The translations under genes were made by a program, and so were the position numbers. The notes under the pieces are model-generated. The model saw nothing but the letters and a program-made list of their open reading frames with translations, did no database searches and was not told where the DNA came from. 64,000 nt of DNA from Nocardioides aromaticivorans (GTDB taxonomy: Bacteria; Actinomycetota; Actinomycetes; Propionibacteriales; Nocardioidaceae), in the NCBI RefSeq assembly GCF_013408525.1, contig NZ_JACBZM010000001.1, positions 620,001-684,000 of the forward strand. Reading direction: 5' to 3'. Shown here piece by piece: positions 62,949 to 64,000 of this stretch (position 1 is its first letter; each line of letters begins with the position of its first letter).

Positions 62949-64000
62949 TCACCCGCGGACGAGGACCCGCTTCTGCGGAGCGAGGCGGGACGCCGGCGCG
63001 GAGAGCGTGCGCAGGTGGATGTTCTGCAGCAGGCCCACCGCGAGCATGCCGGCGAACATCGACGAGCCGCCGTAGGAGACGAAGGGCAGCGGGACGCCGG
63101 TGACCGGCATGATCCCGAGGCACATGCCGATGTTCTGGAAGGCCTGGAAGCCGAACCAGCAGGCGATCCCGGCCGCGACGATCCGGCCGAACATGTCATC
63201 GGTGCGGGTCGCGATGACCAGCGCCCGCCAGAGCACGACGCCCAGCAGCGCCACGATGAGGGCCGCACCGAGCAGACCGAGCTCCTCGCCCGCGACCGTG
63301 AAGACGAAGTCGGTGTGCTGCTCGGGCACGAAGCCGGACTGGGTCTGCGAGCCCTGGAAGAGACCCTGCCCGAAGAGGCCGCCGTTGCCGACCGCGATCC
63401 GGGCCTGCTCGACGTTGTAGCCAGCACCCTTCGGGTCGAGCTCGGGGTTGGTGAAGGCGAGGAAGCGGTCGACCTGGTACTCCTTGAGGAAGCCGCTGAC
63501 GACCGCGAAGACGGCGACCGCGACCCCTCCGCCGGCCAGCAGGCCGAGCCAGCGGCGGTCGGCCCCCGACGCGGCGATCACGCCGAACACGGTCGCGGTG
63601 AGCACCAGCATCGTGCCGAGGTCGGGCTGGGCGAGGATCAGCACCGCGGGGACGCCCGCGACGACGAGCATGAGCAGGACGTCCGTCGTACCGACCCGGT
63701 CGCGCCAGCGGCCCTCGCTGCGCTCCGCGACGACCAGTGCCATGCCGACGACCACCGCGAGCTTCGCCAGCTCCGAGGGCTGGAAGGACATGCCGCCGAT
63801 GATCAGCCACGAGCGGGAGCCGTTGATGGTGGAGCCCATCGCGAGGACCAGGACCAGGCCGACGATCGCGGCGAGATAGGCGATCGGCGCGAGGATCCGG
63901 ACCCAGCGGTGGTCGGTCGCGACCACGAGCGCCATCAGCCCGACGCCGATCACGACGTTGACCAGCTGCTTGACGAGGAAGGCGCGCTCGTCGCCGCCGG
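62949..64000 (-). CDS. rodA: RodA/FtsW/SpoVE-family glycosyltransferase, 5' end outside window
   Basis: The frame is open to the window edge; the visible 350 residues begin within GGDERAFLVKQLVNVVIGVGL. SEDS motifs are present: NGSRSWLIIGGMSFQPSELAKLA, QPDLGTMLVL, GYNVEQARIAVGNGGLFGQGLFQG, FVPEQHTDFVFTVAGEELGLLGA and the final PLPFVSYGGSSM. RodA polymerises glycan strands with a class B PBP for elongation. RodA rather than FtsW is favoured by the TDFVFTVAGEELGLLG region and the VGNGGLFGQG wording; genes upstream are not visible. Confidence 0.85.
   Translation of the reverse strand, partial: GGDERAFLVKQLVNVVIGVGLMALVVATDHRWVRILAPIAYLAAIVGLVLVLAMGSTINGSRSWLIIGGMSFQPSELAKLAVVVGMALVVAERSEGRWRDRVGTTDVLLMLVVAGVPAVLILAQPDLGTMLVLTATVFGVIAASGADRRWLGLLAGGGVAVAVFAVVSGFLKEYQVDRFLAFTNPELDPKGAGYNVEQARIAVGNGGLFGQGLFQGSQTQSGFVPEQHTDFVFTVAGEELGLLGAALIVALLGVVLWRALVIATRTDDMFGRIVAAGIACWFGFQAFQNIGMCLGIMPVTGVPLPFVSYGGSSMFAGMLAVGLLQNIHLRTLSAPASRLAPQKRVLVRG

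Overview
The window is very GC-rich, with GTG starts, many 4-bp stop/start overlaps, leaderless genes and an actinobacterial housekeeping gene order (cysteine desulfurase-mnmA-MetE-like; ligA; gatCAB; radical SAM/DUF2344-rne-rplU-rpmA-obg-proB). This suggests a Nocardioides-like member of the Propionibacteriales. That is inference from style and protein sequence, not a search result.

Layout. 1-7.3 kb: two tandem secreted paralogues with a nearly identical C-terminal domain, an EamA exporter, a 69-aa protein, an alpha/beta hydrolase and a PQQ-type sugar dehydrogenase lipoprotein. 7.3-14.6 kb (minus): a secreted protein, then an operon headed by a cobalamin riboswitch. The operon encodes a secreted alpha/alpha-toroid protein, a membrane-anchored protein with a transcobalamin-C-terminal-like (DUF4430-like) domain, and EcfT, a fused EcfA1-A2 and an EcfS. 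Together they look like a B12 capture and import machine resembling a split transcobalamin. 14.6-16.4 kb: a DUF222/HNH gene with a mosaic of interspersed repeats; a second copy lies in inverted orientation at 51.5-53.4 kb. 16.4-27.4 kb: an SH3-like secreted protein, a lipoprotein, gatCAB, a small protein, a Ser/Thr kinase with an extracellular FG-GAP propeller, an esterase-like lipoprotein and ligA. 27.4-30.5 kb: a TetR repressor with two operators, its DHA2-type efflux pump, and a lipoprotein. 30.5-33.9 kb: MetE-like protein, mnmA, cysteine desulfurase.

34.0-39.9 kb holds an OpuC/EgtU-type ABC importer operon, a histidine-ammonia-lyase homologue whose Ala-Ser-Gly cofactor triad is replaced by Gly-Thr-Gly, and an IclR regulator. 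A perfect 18-bp palindrome between the lyase and iclR recurs with 15/18 matches upstream of the importer operon. I infer an uptake-and-lyase pathway for a betaine-type amino acid, with ergothioneine or hercynine as the leading candidates.

39.9-47.7 kb: proB, obg, rpmA, rplU, RNase E/G and the DUF2344 protein. 47.7-53.9 kb: about 6 kb of accessory genes (winged-helix protein, three tandem DUF4190/septum-formation genes of which the third is frameshifted, the second HNH copy, an O-acetyltransferase). This block separates DUF2344 from its usual radical SAM partner at 53.97-55.91 kb. 56-61.4 kb: a ChaA-type antiporter with two lipoproteins, then a convergent CopC-CopD fusion and YcnI copper cluster. 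61.4-64 kb: small membrane proteins, a GrpB-family protein and the 3' part of rodA, which runs off the window.
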